From Sinorhizobium saheli (GTDB lineage Bacteria > Pseudomonadota > Alphaproteobacteria > Rhizobiales > Rhizobiaceae): 64,000 nt of DNA. Shown in pieces: positions 62,712 to 64,000 of the stretch. The notes beneath the pieces were generated by a model. That model was not told the DNA's origin. It made no database searches and saw only the letters and a program-made list of their open reading frames with translations. A program made the position numbers and the translations under genes. The DNA lies in the NCBI RefSeq assembly GCF_001651875.1, contig NZ_LNQB01000083.1:377130-441129 (forward strand), written 5' to 3'. Within the stretch, counting starts at the first letter, position 1. Each line of letters begins with the position of its first letter.

Positions 62712-63872
62712 TCAGGCCGCCCGGGCGTGCAATGCTTCGTCGAAGCTATCCCAGAGCGGCCTGAGATCGACGACCGCCTTCTTCGTCCGCGCCTCGTCCA
62801 TGGAGAGCGCCAGGATGCCGGCCTCCAGCGCATCGAGCGGCGAGACCGGCAGCGGACCGCCATCCCTCACGTGGGCAATGATCTCCGCCGCCATCTGTTC
62901 ATCGGCGCCGTAATGCTGCGAGAGCGCCGTCTCCTTGACGTAGCGCTTCTCGACGACCCTCCTGCCCGAGAGCGCCTCGTGCACGTCGAGGTAACCGCGG
63001 ATGAAATCGCCCTCCGCCATGCCGCGCGAACCGATCACGCAGAAGCGGCGGAACTGGTCCGGCACGTTGAGATTGGTGTGGAAGTTCATGGCGACGCCGT
63101 TGGCGTATTCGATGAGCGCGACCTGGTAGTCGATGATGTCGCCGTCGCTGTCGAAGACCTTGTCCGTGGCATTCCAGCCGCTCGGCTTGCGGTGGAAAAG
63201 CTCCAGGTCGTTGATGCCCTCGCGGGCCGGATCATTGGCCGGGGTGAAACTCTTGCGGCCGCCGAAGCTCGCCACCCGCTCGGGCCTCGCGCCGACGACG
63301 CCGTTGTAGAGGTCGAGGTCATGGCAGCATTTCTCGAGCATGAAGCTGCCGGCGTAGCGCCCGTAGCGGCGCCAGTCGCGCATGAAGAAGGCACCGTGAT
63401 AGGGTTCGATGTGCTCGGCCGCCTCGATCGAAACGATCTCGCCGAGCGTCCCCGCCGCCTGGGCGGCACGAAGGTCGCGATACATCGGTGCGTAGCGCAG
63501 CACGAGGCCGACCATCAGCCGGTCGTGGCCATGTTTCGCGAGCAGCGCCGCGAGCTCCAGGCTCTGCTCGATGGTGCTGACGATGGGCTTCTCGCAAAAA
63601 ACCTTCAGCCCCGCCTCGAGACCGATGCGGATATGGTCGAGATGCATGTGGTTCGGCGAGCCGATCATCAGGAGATCGAGCTTCTCGTTGGCAATCAGTT
63701 CCTGGGGCGAGGCATAGGCTTTGCCGGCGGAGATGCCCTTGTCCGCGAGCGTCGAAAGACCGGCCGGCGCCGGGTCGACATAGCCCGCGACCTCGAAACC
63801 CTCATCGATCGCCTTGAAGACATATCCCAGATAGCCCAGGCGGAATCCGAGTCCGATTATCCCGACTCTCAT
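62712..63872 (-). CDS. Gfo/Idh/MocA-family oxidoreductase
   Basis: A 386-residue NAD(P)-dependent dehydrogenase. The Rossmann loop is MRVGIIGLGFRLGYLGYVF. DLLMIGSPNHMHLDHIRIGLEAGLKVFCEKPIVST carries the EKP catalytic-lysine motif near residue 95, and the C-terminal substrate domain includes SFMLEKCCHDLDLYNGVVG. Members oxidise or epimerise free or derivatised sugars such as inositols, GlcNAc derivatives and sugar acids. It is the first gene of the importer operon, so it probably handles the imported sugar. Two candidate RpiR sites lie in its promoter. Confidence 0.9.
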   Translation of the reverse strand: MRVGIIGLGFRLGYLGYVFKAIDEGFEVAGYVDPAPAGLSTLADKGISAGKAYASPQELIANEKLDLLMIGSPNHMHLDHIRIGLEAGLKVFCEKPIVSTIEQSLELAALLAKHGHDRLMVGLVLRYAPMYRDLRAAQAAGTLGEIVSIEAAEHIEPYHGAFFMRDWRRYGRYAGSFMLEKCCHDLDLYNGVVGARPERVASFGGRKSFTPANDPAREGINDLELFHRKPSGWNATDKVFDSDGDIIDYQVALIEYANGVAMNFHTNLNVPDQFRRFCVIGSRGMAEGDFIRGYLDVHEALSGRRVVEKRYVKETALSQHYGADEQMAAEIIAHVRDGGPLPVSPLDALEAGILALSMDEARTKKAVVDLRPLWDSFDEALHARAA

Positions 63873-63899
63873 GCTCTCGCTGTCCCCTTGCCTTTTTGG

Positions 63900-63914
63900 C
63901 GTAATTTATTTTCG
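63900..63914. promoter_or_regulatory. Candidate RpiR operator, importer operon, proximal
   Basis: The minus strand reads CGAAAATAAATTACG, matching sites at 55760-55774 and 63972-63986. It lies 28 bp before the oxidoreductase start, where a bound repressor would block transcription. Confidence 0.5.
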
Positions 63915-63971
63915 TAGACTGAGATAGAATTCGCGCTGCGTCAACCGCAATCCGAATATTTCGGCAAAATG

Positions 63972-63986
63972 TGAAATTCATTTTCA
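63972..63986. promoter_or_regulatory. Candidate RpiR operator, importer operon, distal
   Basis: TGAAA and TTTCA half-sites separated by five bases make the most symmetric version of the motif (minus strand TGAAAATGAATTTCA). A TTGACG box lies between it and the proximal site, so the two sites flank the likely promoter. Confidence 0.5.
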
Positions 63987-64000
63987 TGGCCCTTGCGTCA

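Noticed and set aside
1-64000. CRISPR arrays, tRNA/rRNA genes, insertion sequences, prophage
   Set aside because: No regularly spaced direct repeats, cloverleaf or rRNA-like sequence, transposase or phage proteins were seen on reading the window.

Overview
The window is GC-rich, densely coded alphaproteobacterial DNA. Its gene content and order (hut genes, phnMN, gcdH, htpG, gabTD, an MsbA2-like polysaccharide locus, a Calvin-type aldolase, opp) recall from memory the pSymB chromid of Sinorhizobium/Ensifer; this was not checked by alignment. RIME1-like mosaic repeats support a rhizobial host. I see no tRNA, rRNA, CRISPR array, insertion sequence, phage or replication genes.

Layout. 0.1-3.7 kb: an OmpR-type two-component pair and an HPP-CBS membrane protein. 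3.8-9.6 kb: a CecR-YbhGFSR efflux operon, with a promoter suggesting a leaderless regulator mRNA. 9.6-11.2 kb: an MhqD/MhqO-like quinone-detoxification pair. 11.4-14.6 kb: a DctB/DctD-like pair whose activator has GAFPGA in place of GAFTGA. 14.7-20.0 kb: an oligopeptide importer. 20.8-21.8 kb: class II fructose-bisphosphate aldolase. 22.1-27.2 kb: a surface-polysaccharide operon (acyltransferase, two glycosyltransferases, MsbA2-like exporter). 27.5-31.5 kb: a MerR-XRE-cupin regulator divergent from gabT and gabD. 31.6-36.3 kb: htpG, a small nucleotidyltransferase-like gene and two exported or membrane proteins. 36.4-39.2 kb: two glycosyltransferases and a Stf0 sulfotransferase. 39.3-41.7 kb: glutaryl-CoA dehydrogenase and a family III CoA-transferase. 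42.1-44.5 kb: a fragment of the C-P lyase pathway. 44.6-49.9 kb: hutI-H-G-U, then a 53-residue membrane protein.

50.3-63.9 kb is the most interesting part. A RidA-RpiR-SDR-hexosaminidase-M81 operon runs divergently from an NTF2-like/M81 pair, and beside it lies a sugar ABC importer operon headed by a Gfo/Idh/MocA dehydrogenase. A 15-bp near-palindrome occurs in the promoters of both operon groups, so I propose one RpiR-controlled regulon for an N-acetyl-amino-sugar compound that may carry an amide- or peptide-linked part.

The window is mainly nutrient uptake and catabolism (peptides, GABA, glutarate, histidine, phosphonates, amino sugars) mixed with cell-surface synthesis and efflux. All four convergent gene junctions longer than 12 bp carry palindromic mosaic repeats.
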